NCBI GenBank assembly: GCA_041399065.1
Contig: JAWKTN010000003.1
Span: 620,001-684,000, forward strand
Direction: 5' to 3'
DNA length: 64,000 nucleotides
DNA from: JAGQPD01 sp020426865
GTDB lineage: Bacteria > Planctomycetota > Planctomycetia > Pirellulales > Pirellulaceae
In this document: one piece after another, positions 52,416 to 62,608 of the stretch
Numbering within the stretch: the stretch's first letter is position 1
Layout: each line of letters opens with the position of its first letter
Notes under the pieces: model-generated
What the model saw: only the letters and a program-made list of their open reading frames with translations
What the model was told of the DNA's origin: nothing
The model's database searches: none
Made by a program: the position numbers and the translations under genes

Positions 52416-53720
52416 ATGGAAAGACCTATGTCCGAATCGGTGCTGCACTGCCGCAACATTGCAATATACGTCGCCATGGCGATTGTGGCCGCCACGCCAG
52501 GTCCTCGTGCCAGAGCAGTGGGAGCGGAGACGGAGGGAGGGGGAGCATGGGCGGTTGCCGTCGACGTTAGCCCTCCGTCGATGGCGTACAACGGTGTTCA
52601 GCTATGTCAATGCGAAGGCACTTGTTCGGTGGGCGCAGCTCCCTGTGGTTGTGGCGGCTCGGCCGGTGGGCAGTGTCAGCAATGTGCGCCATTTATGGGC
52701 GTCGATAGTGCTTCTTGCGCGTTCACCGCTGAACCGACCTGGAAGCATCGCAGTCCAATTCCTTGGCAGTCATATGGACAGGGCGAGTACGCCGGGCCGT
52801 CTCGTTTTGCCCATGTCGACCAATACCGGTTACGGCCAGACGATGACTTGGAGTTTATTTTCCGATTGACGCGTGATCAAAGCAGCCGGCCGTACGAGCT
52901 CGTTGTAGGAGATAAGATTCGAATCGAGTCATTGGCTGACGAGAAGTTGGATCGTGAGCTAGTGGTGCAGCCAGATGGGACGATCACAGTGCGGCTGTTA
53001 CCTCAAGTGCAAGCCGCCGGTCGAACGGTCGAGGAATTGCGTAAGGACCTGGAAGAGAGGTATAAGAAGTTCTACAAAGTGCCAGCGATCACGGTGACAC
53101 CAACGGAGGTGAACACGAAGCTTGAGGACTTACGAGCGACGGTGGACAGTCGCGCGGGCAATGGCGGTCAGACAAAGCAAGCAAGAATAACACCGGAGGG
53201 AACGGTTGGGCTTCCAGCGATTGGCTCTGTATGTGCCGTTGGATTGACGCTGGACGAACTGAAGATGGAGATCGACGCCCGCTACCGTGAGATTGTCGAC
53301 GGACTTGAGGTGACGCCGGTATTGCGTCAACGGGCACCTCGCTTCATCTACGTCGTCGGCGAAGTCGCGCAACCAGGTCGATTTGAAATGACAGGTCCTA
53401 CGACGTCGATGCAAGCGCTCGCGCTCGCGGGGGGGTGGCGGACGGGTGCCAATTTGCGACAAGTCATCGTCTTCCGACGCGCAGAAGATTGGCGACTATT
53501 GGCGACAAAACTCGACTTGCGAGGGGCACTTTACGGAAAGCGTCCAGTCCCATCTGATGAAATTTGGTTACGCGACCAGGACATTGTGCTATTCCCCAAA
53601 ACTCCAATACGTCAAGCTGACGACGCGATTGAACTCTTATTCACGCGAGGAGCCTACAGTTTGTTTCCTGCACTGGGGTTCACAGGTCAGCTATTTAATA
53701 CGTCCACGATCAGCAACTAG
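52416..53720 (+). CDS. polysaccharide export protein (Wza-like, poly_export and SLBB)
   Basis: A 434-residue outer-membrane-directed export protein. After a signal region (about 10-35) and a Cys-rich stretch (CQCEGTC, CGCGGSAGGQCQQC; about 65-95) comes the polysaccharide export domain (about 160-245: YELVVGDKIRIES, VVQPDGTITVRLLPQVQAAGRTVEEL). SLBB-like ligand-binding segments follow (about 255-400: GTVGLPAIGSVCAVGLTLDEL; FIYVVGEVAQPGRFEMTGPTTSMQAL). Such proteins form the outer-membrane conduit for capsule or exopolysaccharide. The Cys-rich insert is unusual for Wza and resembles planctomycete-specific extensions. Likely co-transcribed with the TPR gene. Confidence 0.88.
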   Translation: MERPMSESVLHCRNIAIYVAMAIVAATPGPRARAVGAETEGGGAWAVAVDVSPPSMAYNGVQLCQCEGTCSVGAAPCGCGGSAGGQCQQCAPFMGVDSASCAFTAEPTWKHRSPIPWQSYGQGEYAGPSRFAHVDQYRLRPDDDLEFIFRLTRDQSSRPYELVVGDKIRIESLADEKLDRELVVQPDGTITVRLLPQVQAAGRTVEELRKDLEERYKKFYKVPAITVTPTEVNTKLEDLRATVDSRAGNGGQTKQARITPEGTVGLPAIGSVCAVGLTLDELKMEIDARYREIVDGLEVTPVLRQRAPRFIYVVGEVAQPGRFEMTGPTTSMQALALAGGWRTGANLRQVIVFRRAEDWRLLATKLDLRGALYGKRPVPSDEIWLRDQDIVLFPKTPIRQADDAIELLFTRGAYSLFPALGFTGQLFNTSTISN

Positions 53721-54442
53721 CGCACCAGTGTCGAAGGATGGTTTCCGGCAAGCTGACTTGCGTGGTGCGGGTGAGTCCTTATGTATCGGCGGAACCACCG
53801 GAGGCTACTGCTGCCGGTGAGATAAGCTGGGATAATCGTCAGCGAAAATATGCTGAATGACCACCGAGTAAGTTGCCCTCGAGCGTGAAGGTCAACAAGT
53901 GACAGTTTCTGAAGCACAACTGTCCCTGTTTGGGAAAACACACTCAGACCGATCATTCCAGCGTAAACACAAGCAAGTGCGGCCAGGGCAACAGAGATCA
54001 TCCAAAGTGCCGACCAATCGACAAGTTGCCAAAGGTACATGGACAAAGCCAGAATGATCGTCATTGATAAGAAGGAGAGCGGGATCCAGCGGGGCGTATG
54101 TAGGATTGACTCGCCCGTCGTCGCGTGGACATGAAGCACTACGAATGCCGGGACGCTAGCAAAGATGGCAAGGCTTCCTACAAGAACGGCGAACCAGCGA
54201 GTGGAACTAACGTGACTCGAATCATGACGGATACCGTGACGCCGTTGCCATTGGCGGATACAGCGGTTGAGCGTTTGGGACACGAAACGGAGACGCCTTG
54301 GTGCACTCGGAGCATTCGCTTGCGTGGAGTTTTCAGGAAGGGACACACGTCGCCCGCACTGTGAGCAGATTGCGTGAGACGCATGAACATCGTGGGGCAC
54401 ATGAAGGACATGGCCTTCAGAACATCGAATGGTTCGTTGCAT
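53717..54442 (-). CDS. zinc-ribbon membrane protein of unknown function
   Basis: Starting at the ATG at 54442 (GGA ten bases upstream; the frame is open to 54547), the 241-residue product begins with a putative metal-binding module, CSEGHVLHVPHDVHASHAICSQCG, where two Cys/His pairs could bind zinc. About four hydrophobic segments follow (about 85-215). No family is recognised. Its stop overlaps that of the export gene on the other strand. Proteins with a similar ribbon plus membrane spans are common in planctomycetes but uncharacterised. Confidence 0.65.
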   Translation of the reverse strand: MQRTIRCSEGHVLHVPHDVHASHAICSQCGRRVSLPENSTQANAPSAPRRLRFVSQTLNRCIRQWQRRHGIRHDSSHVSSTRWFAVLVGSLAIFASVPAFVVLHVHATTGESILHTPRWIPLSFLSMTIILALSMYLWQLVDWSALWMISVALAALACVYAGMIGLSVFSQTGTVVLQKLSLVDLHARGQLTRWSFSIFSLTIIPAYLTGSSSLRWFRRYIRTHPHHASQLAGNHPSTLVR

Positions 54443-54619
54443 GTCGGTTTTCCAGCGTTTGCAAAACGGGGGAGACAACAAGATATGGGACTCTATTCTA
54501 CTGACCTGGAAACCGCGGTTCAAAGCATGAGCGGACAGGAGCGACAAGGGAACGGGGATTTGGGAATCGGCTATTTGGACGGAAACCGCGTCGCTGAACG
54601 CCAGTGATATTGGATTGGT

Positions 54620-54979
54620 ATGGACACGAAAAAGCCTGATTGCCTCTATTTGGGTGATCTCACCGGGTTTCGGATTTGGTTCCTAAAGACCGGGAACGAC
54701 TTTCGGCTTAAGGGGATAAAGGAGTATGTGTGTCCGACTGACAGCGTCATCGACCGTCAGTATTACGAGATCTGCCTGGCTCTTCAGCTTCACCAGACAC
54801 TCAAGAGCGGCGAGATTTGGGCCGCAGGCGGACGACGCTACGGCAACATTGACGCCCTGCTCATCGCCAATGATCTATGGTCCGGCATTCGCGATGAACA
54901 TTACGAGGAGCTCCGCTTGCCCAAAGACCCCAAGGTCTGGCTGAACCAAGTTTTTGACAACACAGCCATCACCAGCTAG
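54620..54979 (+). pseudogene. fragment of a Tn3-family transposase
   Basis: The 119-residue frame resembles an internal stretch of Tn3 TnpA: YYEICLALQLHQTLKSGEIW, then AAGGRRYGNIDALLIANDLW and LPKDPKVWL, matching the pattern LRsGdiwv-gSrRYrn. The N-terminal DNA-binding part and the catalytic DDE domain are absent on both sides. It marks the beginning of the accessory tail. Confidence 0.55.
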
Positions 54980-55260
54980 AACGCGAAGTATTGGAATCAA
55001 CAGCTTGGGAGTTAGGCCGTAAATTGGCGGCCTACTGGTGCAACATTTCCTAGAAACAGGTCCGGGATGGAACGCGACCATACCGACGATGGGCTCCAAC
55101 CCAGTCCTCTGTCTTGGTGTGTCGGACTGGACGCAGTTCAAACGGCGTGATGACTCTGTGTCGGCCGATGAAGCCGATGCAGTCTACCGCAGGCGGACGC
55201 TGAGTTGCATCCAAACAACGATGATGTAATTTCAGGATTCGGGTGATCGACAGCACCGGC

Positions 55261-55713
55261 TCACTTCGTTCGGCGTTTGCCCTCTTCTGAAATGGCCATT
55301 GAGTTTTGCCTCGTCAGTGCTTGGATGTATTCCGTCCTTCGGAAGCGAAGTGCGGACCAGTCTGCGTCAATGGCCACCTGTCGCACGGGTTCGAAGCCGG
55401 CGTTTCCGAGTACAGACCAGTCGCCGCTGTCCCGATTAAACTCACACTTGAATCGCTTCGACGTCTTCTTCGGATACGCTATCCACACGATCGCGTCGCC
55501 CGAAGTTGAACTGACCAGTTCGGTTGCGACCCGCGTCAGCTCAGCCTGGCTCGTTGCGAAGCCGATGGCAAACGAGGTTGGCTTTGTCGTTGATCTGCGC
55601 CGCACGGTTACCCCAGAAAGCTCCGCGAGTTCCGCTTCGAATGACTCGGGCGGATTAAGGACAAGGATGGTACCGTTGTCCGCCAGATTGAGCTTCTTGA
55701 ATAATGGTGTCAT
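55261..55713 (-). CDS. DUF3052-like protein
   Basis: A 150-residue protein matching the DUF3052 pattern: a start like LFKKLNLADNGTILVLNPPESFE, a central AIVWIAYPKKTSK and a C-terminal PVRQVAIDADWSALRFRRTEYI. These small soluble proteins have no established function. The ATG at 55713 has no strong ribosome-binding site. It is flanked by non-coding sequence on both sides in an otherwise degenerate region. Confidence 0.7.
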   Translation of the reverse strand: MTPLFKKLNLADNGTILVLNPPESFEAELAELSGVTVRRRSTTKPTSFAIGFATSQAELTRVATELVSSTSGDAIVWIAYPKKTSKRFKCEFNRDSGDWSVLGNAGFEPVRQVAIDADWSALRFRRTEYIQALTRQNSMAISEEGKRRTK

Positions 55714-55907
55714 TTAGAAACTCCATGAACGCCGAGCTTCGATATCGAATGATCAACATATTAGCCGTAGCTTCCGAGCTAGCGCCCTGGTAGCCAATCG
55801 CCGTGCGTCGCATTATAGCAGGCGATCTCTTTTCGGTTTCGTCATCTTATGCGTTCCCCGGTAGAGCTAGAGTCTGCTTGGGGCTTCTTGTCCGACCTAG
55901 GTTCTGC

Positions 55908-56429
55908 TCAAAGCTCAACGGGAATTGCACTGCAGCTTTCAGCGTAGCCGAGGACTCGCTTAACAGTTGGTGGGATGCGACTGCTGGCAATGGCGTAAGC
56001 CAATTCAACTAACCCGCGTTCGCCGTAGCATTCCCGTAGGCGATTTCGTGTACTCGGGTCGTCACTGCCCGAAGCAGCAACTGCTGTGAATTCAATTACG
56101 TCAACGATGTTCGATGGAAGATCCTCATTTCGGCGTTCAAGAACTGCACCGATAAACGTCGCATCGAGACCCGCCTGTTTTGCCAAATTCACAGTTATCT
56201 GCAGACACGGTCCGCAGTCTTCATTTTGAACCGAGATAAGCTGGGCGGCGAACCACGCCTCATTCGGAAGCGTCTTTCGGCTGTTGGCGAACGGCAGAAT
56301 CGACGCAAAACGAAAGAAAGCCGTTGGCGATGTGTCAACTATGTGACGAAGGTAGTCCATTGAACCACCAAGCTTCTTTTCTTCGGAATCGAGTTTCCGG
56401 CGAATTATCCAACGCAGCATGCTTCTCAT
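55908..56429 (-). CDS. AhpD-like / carboxymuconolactone decarboxylase family protein
   Basis: A 173-residue, mostly helical protein with the AhpD-type active-site pair in NEDCGPCLQITVNLAKQAGL, where CxxC can act in peroxide or disulfide chemistry. Size and motif fit the carboxymuconolactone decarboxylase-like superfamily. The partner peroxidase is not nearby. The first ~20 residues are basic and unassigned, and the ATG at the second Met (about residue 24, MDYLRHIV) is an alternative start. Confidence 0.65.
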   Translation of the reverse strand: MRSMLRWIIRRKLDSEEKKLGGSMDYLRHIVDTSPTAFFRFASILPFANSRKTLPNEAWFAAQLISVQNEDCGPCLQITVNLAKQAGLDATFIGAVLERRNEDLPSNIVDVIEFTAVAASGSDDPSTRNRLRECYGERGLVELAYAIASSRIPPTVKRVLGYAESCSAIPVEL

Positions 56430-57255
56430 CCGAGCGAAATTCCTCTACGACGACTTCAACCGTTCTGTCCGACATCGGTGACAATCACCTCATGCTGCCA
56501 TGACAGTCGGCTTGCGCGTGTTTTCGCATGTGTGTACGCACGGTACTACAATCGGTAGAGTACAACGTAAGAGAGGACGCATCAACCGACGGCAGGGCAC
56601 TGAAGCACTAGGCCTTAAACAAGCGAATGGCGGGCGGGCAGATTGACGAGCAGCCAATCTGCTTCGGTCACATCGCCAGCTTTTCAGATCGCGGACTGTT
56701 ACAGCACCTCGTCGAAGTAAACAGCTCGCCGCACGAATCAACGATTTCCTGGGCCATCGCGTGGAGATCGGCGAAGACGTTGATGGCAAGAGGCGTGAAC
56801 TCTGCGGTGTTCTTCTGGAGGTGTCCGCGGAAGGCGACAGGTCGATTACAGCGGAGTGGTTGTTGCGAAAGGCGACTATACCTCTCCATTCGTTTCGCGA
56901 CTGGCTAAGGCTACAGAAAAGTCTCTGCGATCGACTCCACAAACAACTTCGAAAGGAGCCGAAAGATTATGGTAAAGATTATGGTAGACCCTCCATAGGC
57001 GTGTCCCTATGCGTCAACTTCCGGGTGGGCTCGCAAGGCGCTGGTAACTACGCCCGAGTCAGCAACAGGTCATCAACGGAAACTGCTAGCACTTGTTGCT
57101 GCTGGCGCGAAACGGGCGAGCCGGGTGCGATATTGGCAGAGGGATCAGAAATCTGCCAAGTAATGCGCATACGGTGGTTGCGTACATGCGTGTATAGGTA
57201 TATTGTATCTGTACGCTTATAACCTTTTCCCACTCGCTTCTAGGAGGGTGACACT
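56430..57255. other. degenerate intergenic stretch before the RAYT
   Basis: About 825 bases in which overlapping open frames exist on both strands (for example 56761-57222 on the plus strand), but none has a recognisable domain or convincing start. A phrase ggtagaccctccat near 56982 recurs as gtagaccctc(t)cca near 58596 and 58626. The final bases carry the RAYT ribosome-binding site AGGAGGGTGA (57241-57250). Confidence 0.45.
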
Positions 57256-58328
57256 ATGGCACGGCTTCGTTCGCGTGTGTTTGATCCGGCAGTCAAGGGA
57301 GTCTATCACTTGTACAACCGCTGTGTGCGAGGGTTGTTCATGTTGGGGGAGACGGAGCAAGAAGGGGAAGTCGTCAAGTTTCGACGCGGTTGGGTGACCG
57401 AGTTGATGCAGCAGATGGTGGCGATCGTACTGATCGACATCGCCTTTGCGACGATGGATAACCACGTGCATGTGATTGGGAGGAATCGACCGGGGGTTGG
57501 GGGACACTTGACCGATCGGGAGGTGCGCGTCGGTGGTTGATCTTGATGCGGATGCGACGGAATGGGACATGGTTGGTGAAGCCGCCGACCGAGGAGCAGA
57601 TCAATCGGGAGCTGAGCAAAAAACCGCAGCATGGGACCCGCAAGCCGGGTGCCGGTGCGGAACGGAAACGACACCATAATCGTGCGAGTGAATTGCGGGA
57701 GCGGCTGGCGGACGTTTCCTGGTTCATGGGTACATTTCAGGAATGCATTTCGCGGAAGATCAACCGCGACGACGAGAACTACGGGACCTGCTGGTCGGGC
57801 CCATTCAAGTTGGACGAGCTGGCCGATGATGCGGCGATCTTGACGTGTGGCGTGTATATTGACTTGAATTGGATTGCAGCGCAGATGGCGGAGACGCCGG
57901 AGGAATCGACCGACACCTCGATCGGTCATCGCATTGCGATGTTACGGCAGGACGGGGAGGCAGAGGATTCGGCGGGCGAATTAGTGGTTGAGATTGATGG
58001 TTGGCTCTGTCCATTGGAGTTGCATGAGGATCGCGACGTCAATGACGAGCGTCACTTCACATCACAAACGGGGAAGCGTGCCTCGGACATGGGGATACTG
58101 CCGATGACGTTGATGCACTACATCAAGTTATTGGACTGGCTTGGCCGCCTGATGCGGACGGGGAAGCGGGGGCGGATCCCCAAGGGATTGCCACCGATTT
58201 TAGAGCGGTTGGGTTTTGACACGGACGGATTTGTGGCGAGCGTTCGGGGGATGGCCGAGTTATTGGGCAAGAAGTTGGGCGGATCGACAACGGCGGCGGA
58301 ACCGTCGGTCAGCGCCTCAGGCCAATAG
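57256..58328 (+). pseudogene. REP-associated tyrosine transposase (IS200-like, RAYT), frameshifted
   Basis: The first frame (57256-57540) begins MARLRSRVFDPAVKGVYHLYNRC and has the HUH metal motif in TMDNHVHVIGRNRPG. The second (57537-58328) continues with WFMGTFQECISRKINRDDENYGTCWSGPF and the VYIDLNWIAAQMA region, as in planctomycete RAYTs of about 350 residues. At 57522-57530 the DNA reads gaggtgcgcgtcgg where gaggtggcgcgtcgg would keep frame, so one G seems lost. The tail ends GKKLGG-rich. RAYTs are domesticated single-strand transposases that act on REP palindromes; REP-like elements are present elsewhere in this window. A programmed frameshift is possible but less likely than decay. Confidence 0.8.
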
Positions 58329-58390
58329 GGCTATCGAGGGGGGCGGATCCTGTCGTCCTCACGCTGGTAATTCTTTTTTTCTATCGCGGA

Positions 58391-60484
58391 TTGGGATCGG
58401 CAATTGTCGACGGCGCTAGCGGTCTGGTCCGTACGCGCCATTCTGAACCATTTTCGTGTCAGCATCGCATCATATTCGTCTTCGCGGGCCACTTCTCGCC
58501 AAACAACGCCCACCGCCAACATTGCCGACCGCGCAATCGCTTCTTCCCAACCGCCCCAGTCCGCGCAACCTGCCATCCAACCTGCCTCCAAATTGTAGAC
58601 CCTCTCCAAATTGTACTCCAAATTGTAGACCCTCCATTTACCTTGCTCTCCATTTACCTTGCTACGTACGGAAGTGCTGGCAGCCTGGCGGATCTACTCC
58701 ATCGCGTCGACAAGGTGGAAGCCGATAGTTCCGGGTCTCCCGGCACGGACCTGACTCAATATGGTTACACGGGATCAGGAAGACTAGTTTATACGAAAAG
58801 TAGTGTGCCTGGGATCGAACACAAGAGCGATTTCGGGGGGACGGGGGTATATACGTTCCACGACCGGTTCGGCAGGAAGCTTGGAATGCTCTGGTACGAT
58901 ACGGGGGCAGCCACAGCAAGAGATACCGTGGTGCACAGCTATGACTATGTGGGAAATCGACTCACACGGGATACGTCCTCGACGATCGATCAGAAATACA
59001 CTTACGATGGGCTCCAGCGACTAACGAACGTGGAGCAAGGGACTCTTTCGTCCGGTTCCATCACAAGCAGGAACTTCGAGCAGAACTGGACACTTGAGCA
59101 ACTGGGGAACTGGGGAGTGTTCAAGGAACGGGATACAGATACCGGAAGTACCTGGGATCTTGATCAATCGCGAACCCACAATGTCGTCAATGAACTGACT
59201 GATACGACAGAAAATGTCGGAACATCCTGGGCTAGCCTGCTACATGATGCCAGTGGCAATATGACAATCATGCCGCGACCCGGTAGTCCAACGGTTACCG
59301 CAATTGCCACCTACGATGCCTGGAATCGAATGGTGACCATGTATAACGGTGCAAACCTCGTTGGCACGTATCAGTACGATGGTCTTCATCGCCGTATCGT
59401 GAGTAAGCACTACACGTCGGGCACTTTTGCCTACGACGAACACTTTTACTATAATGAAGAATGGCAGGCCCTAGAGGTACGTCGGGACGCAAGTACTAGC
59501 GCCAAAGAGCAGTACATCTGGCATCCTTATTACATTGACGCCTTGGCGATCCGCTACTGGGATAGCAATGGCGATAGTGATTTTGGGGACGCGGGTGAGG
59601 TGCAGTATGCGTTCCACGATGCCAACTTCAATGTGACGAGCCTCGTCACCCGAAGTGGCACGACAAATACGGTCAAGGAGCGATACAGTTTTTCGCCATA
59701 TGGCTCGCTAACGATATTGAACGGTGTGTCCGATCCCGATGGAGCGGATTGGTCCGTCGATTCCAACGGTAGTGATTTTGACAATCCATACACGTACACA
59801 GGGCGGCGGCTCGATACCGAGACGGGGATGTTTTACTACCGGAATCGATACTACCATCCGCAGTTGGGGAGGTTTATTTCAAGAGACCAATTCCGCTATC
59901 GCGGTAGCAGATATAACGTATACGAGTATTGTCACACGTCTCCTGTCAATTACAGGGATGCTTCTGGGTTGGCACCCGAGTTTATCTGTTGTCGGTATTA
60001 CCTCACCTTTGAGCAGGACCCAGGTGCGAAGTACTTAGGATATCACACCGTTGCGTGCTCTGGGTGTACAAGAACGCAATGCTGCAAGAGAAGCCTGAGA
60101 GAAAGATACGACGGCGGAAATCCAACGTGGAAGCTTAGAGACAGGCATTGGGTAACAGTAGGTCCGTGCGGTTCCGGCGGGACGCCGGATACGAGCGACT
60201 GTACGAGCATCGAAAATGACCCAAATGGTGCTGATGTTACTACGGAGCCGGAGGACGGCTGGTCTATCGACGTCAAGTCTCCTAATAACATCGTTGGATG
60301 TTATCTTGGCTGCATCGGATGCAACGATACTGAAGGGCGGTGTAGCAGGTGCGCGGCAGAGTGTTTTGATAAACATCAGGACTTGTGTAACGACTCCAAG
60401 AACGAGGCGGCGTGTAAGTTAGCGGCCAAGGCTCATTTCGAGGCTGCAACTGCATTGTGCGCAACACGTCTTCCGTCGCAGTGA
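58391..60484 (+). CDS. 5'-truncated RHS-repeat protein with Cys-rich C-terminal domain
   Basis: The open frame starts at 58391, but recognisable RHS/YD-repeat sequence begins only near 58680 (RVDKVEADSSG). YD units include YDYVGNRLTRD, YTYDGLQRLTNV and YQYDGLHRRIV. The conserved RHS core end is YTYTGRRLDTETGMFYYRNR, then YYHPQLGRFISRDQ and DASGLAPE. Everything after that (about the last 168 residues) is a variable C-terminal domain with 17 cysteines and no recognised fold. RHS proteins deliver such C-terminal toxins or effectors. The N-terminal part, including any signal, is missing, and the 5' part up to ~58660 is low-complexity with repeated gtagaccctcc phrases, so the gene may not be expressed as an exported protein. 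Confidence 0.78.
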   Translation: MGSAIVDGASGLVRTRHSEPFSCQHRIIFVFAGHFSPNNAHRQHCRPRNRFFPTAPVRATCHPTCLQIVDPLQIVLQIVDPPFTLLSIYLATYGSAGSLADLLHRVDKVEADSSGSPGTDLTQYGYTGSGRLVYTKSSVPGIEHKSDFGGTGVYTFHDRFGRKLGMLWYDTGAATARDTVVHSYDYVGNRLTRDTSSTIDQKYTYDGLQRLTNVEQGTLSSGSITSRNFEQNWTLEQLGNWGVFKERDTDTGSTWDLDQSRTHNVVNELTDTTENVGTSWASLLHDASGNMTIMPRPGSPTVTAIATYDAWNRMVTMYNGANLVGTYQYDGLHRRIVSKHYTSGTFAYDEHFYYNEEWQALEVRRDASTSAKEQYIWHPYYIDALAIRYWDSNGDSDFGDAGEVQYAFHDANFNVTSLVTRSGTTNTVKERYSFSPYGSLTILNGVSDPDGADWSVDSNGSDFDNPYTYTGRRLDTETGMFYYRNRYYHPQLGRFISRDQFRYRGSRYNVYEYCHTSPVNYRDASGLAPEFICCRYYLTFEQDPGAKYLGYHTVACSGCTRTQCCKRSLRERYDGGNPTWKLRDRHWVTVGPCGSGGTPDTSDCTSIENDPNGADVTTEPEDGWSIDVKSPNNIVGCYLGCIGCNDTEGRCSRCAAECFDKHQDLCNDSKNEAACKLAAKAHFEAATALCATRLPSQ

Positions 60485-60509
60485 TTCCAGCGAGGTTAGT
60501 GGAAATAAA

Positions 60510-61232
60510 GTGTTTCGCATTGCAGTCACATTAAACTGCGTCGTTTTGTCGACCGTGGCGATATGGTTGTTTGCCGACGCGTCATTTCAGGATCACCACG
60601 TTGGTTGTATTCATCGTTGGTTCGGTATCGTACTTGATAACCAAACACCGTACCCGGAACACATTTCCGTGCTCAGGGTAATTGGTTCTTGTTTTGTAAT
60701 TGTGGTTCTTGTCTCTTGTGTGTTCCTCTTAGTGGGCTCTCTGTACGCAAAACGCACAATCAGACAGTTGTTAACAAGTATTCTGCTGATTGCCGTATGG
60801 CTTGGATTCTTTGGATCGTATCGTCAATTGAGGTGTCTCGCCATCAAGTGGCGGGTCGACACGGTAATGTTTAGTGTGAGGCCAGTTGCGGAATCGCTTC
60901 AGCACAAGTGGCCGACCACCTGCGTAGACTACCCGAACGGGCAGAGCGTTGTTCCATCTAACTCCGATGAACGAATGCTTATATGGTACCCTTCAATCAC
61001 GAACGATTCGGGGCTAGCCGAGGAGCTATGGCCAATGATTATAAGAACAGATGGCGGCATTCGGTTCCTGCTTTTTCGCAACCCGGACTACTCAATCGAA
61101 TTCCGTTCGTCTAGTGACAGGCCGCGCGACTATTGGTCCGAGGCAAAAGGTTGCGAGTACAGGTGCATCCACTATGCAGCACTGCCCGACAAAGGCTGGT
61201 ATCTTGTTGCTTATTCGGGGGGCGTGCCTTGA
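60510..61232 (+). CDS. membrane protein following the RHS gene (possible immunity partner)
   Basis: A 240-residue protein starting at GTG 60510, 26 bases after the RHS stop. It has three hydrophobic segments in the first half (about 5-23, 53-80, 88-105) and a soluble C-terminal half with several aromatic and Cys residues (CVDYPNGQSVV; GCEYRCIHYA). No family is recognised. A small gene directly after an RHS C-terminal domain is often the cognate immunity protein, but here this rests on position only. Base composition is less GC-rich than the flanking genes, as is common for toxin-immunity cassettes. Confidence 0.55.
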   Translation: MFRIAVTLNCVVLSTVAIWLFADASFQDHHVGCIHRWFGIVLDNQTPYPEHISVLRVIGSCFVIVVLVSCVFLLVGSLYAKRTIRQLLTSILLIAVWLGFFGSYRQLRCLAIKWRVDTVMFSVRPVAESLQHKWPTTCVDYPNGQSVVPSNSDERMLIWYPSITNDSGLAEELWPMIIRTDGGIRFLLFRNPDYSIEFRSSSDRPRDYWSEAKGCEYRCIHYAALPDKGWYLVAYSGGVP

Positions 61233-61329
61233 AGAAGGAATGAAGTAGAAGGTGATTCCCATGCGTACTGACACTGTGCTGGCGCATCAGTGCCGGTAAA
61301 AAGATAAGTCGTTGGCACCGGTTTTGCTT

Positions 61330-62515
61330 TTAGAGCGTTAGATGGCGATTTCTAGCGACGGATGAGCGTCGCGTGCTGCGGCGAGCGCCTTGCCAGTCGG
61401 ATGGAGGCGTGCTTACGTCCGTCACGACTGCTACAGGACGAGCATGGAAGTGCGGCTGGCGCGGACGCTGAGCGCGACACGGTGTTGGCCGTGAATCAAG
61501 AGAAAGATCCTTTGCGGGACGCCCCGTTGCCAAGATCGAGCGTGTGTGTGTCATCACGGGACTCCCGATCGAGGTGGTGGACGGGTAGGCGCGGGCGACA
61601 TGAAGTGGTACGCCGTAAGCTCGCGGTTGATCCGCTCTCGGGCGCGGTACGGTCGCGCCGCGGACGGCCCAGCCGATCTCGGCGCGCAGAAGGTCGACAA
61701 AGCGCAGCTTCCGCTCGCCGCAGAAAGGACACTTCCTGTTGCAGTCGGCTTCGGGATCTTCGTCGGGCGTGGCATCAGTAGTGCGTGACGGAGTGGCTTC
61801 CGTCGAAGCGTTCGTTGCCACATCGACGGTCGGAGAGGCAACCGCAGGAGCGGTACTGTCCGTGGCACTTTCAGTCAGCAATGGTCCGCCACTCATTGGT
61901 TCGCCACTGGCTGCTACTTCACTGTCCATAGCGGCGTCTTCCAACGGAGCCATGCGAGCAGACTCCACGAAGTTGTCCGTAGCTGCTTGGTTCGCAGACT
62001 CGTCTTGCGGCTCGGGGACGCCCAAGGCTGTCCGGGCCAGGCGGAGTGCCGCCTCGCGCTGCGTGGCGCCTAAGAAGCCGCCGTAGCGCAGTCGCCGAAA
62101 GTGCGGTGGCAGGATGTGCAAGGCGAAGCGTTGCACGAACTCTGCACCAGGCATGGTTTCGGTTTTTTGCGCACGGCCATCGCGGTAGTCCTTGTAGCGA
62201 ATCGTGACTTGCCCGTCTTCGTCGCTTAAGATGCGCGCGTCACTGATCGCGGTGCCCGTGACATAATGGGACAGATACCGAAAGGCAGCGTCTTGCCGGA
62301 ACGTATCTTCCCGCGTGCCGCAGTGGATCACCCAGGGCTTGGCCGAAAGTGGCGCAAGCCACTGGCGAAACGCTTGCTCATCGTCAGCAAGTGCTCCGAG
62401 CTCTGGCGGCAACCACAGTTTCCCAGCGCGATAGCGGCGGCGCAGTTTTTTGAGATAAAGGGTTGACCGTCGCGCGAAGTTCGCTGCAACGGGGACACTG
62501 AAAGGTAAGCGCCCG
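61330..62515 (-). pseudogene. IS91-family transposase, N-terminally truncated
   Basis: The frame contains IS91/IS801-type sequence: LYLKKLRRRYRAGKLWLPPE (up to about 62463, before any start codon), EQAFRQWLAPLSAKPWVIHC, YLSHYVTGTAISDARIL, VTIRYKDYRDGRAQK, and FVQRFALHILPPHFRRLRYG followed by GFLG. The N-terminal zinc-finger and the first part of the catalytic domain are absent. A C-terminal CPFCGERKLRFVDLL Cys pair follows an Ala/Thr/Ser-rich linker. The remaining ~100 residues are basic and probably not original. The element abuts the IS66 remnant. Confidence 0.75.
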
Positions 62516-62608
62516 ACCTGGGCAAGTGGCTGAAGGGGGGCGCGGCAGGGGCTGGTTGCCGCGCGGGCACCGGCTCGTGGCGAACTGCGTCAACGTGAAG
62601 GGTGTCGG

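Noticed and set aside
56490..56942. Minus-strand frame of 150 codons
   Set aside because: Composition is Arg/Ser/Cys-rich with no domain; the region appears degenerate on both strands.
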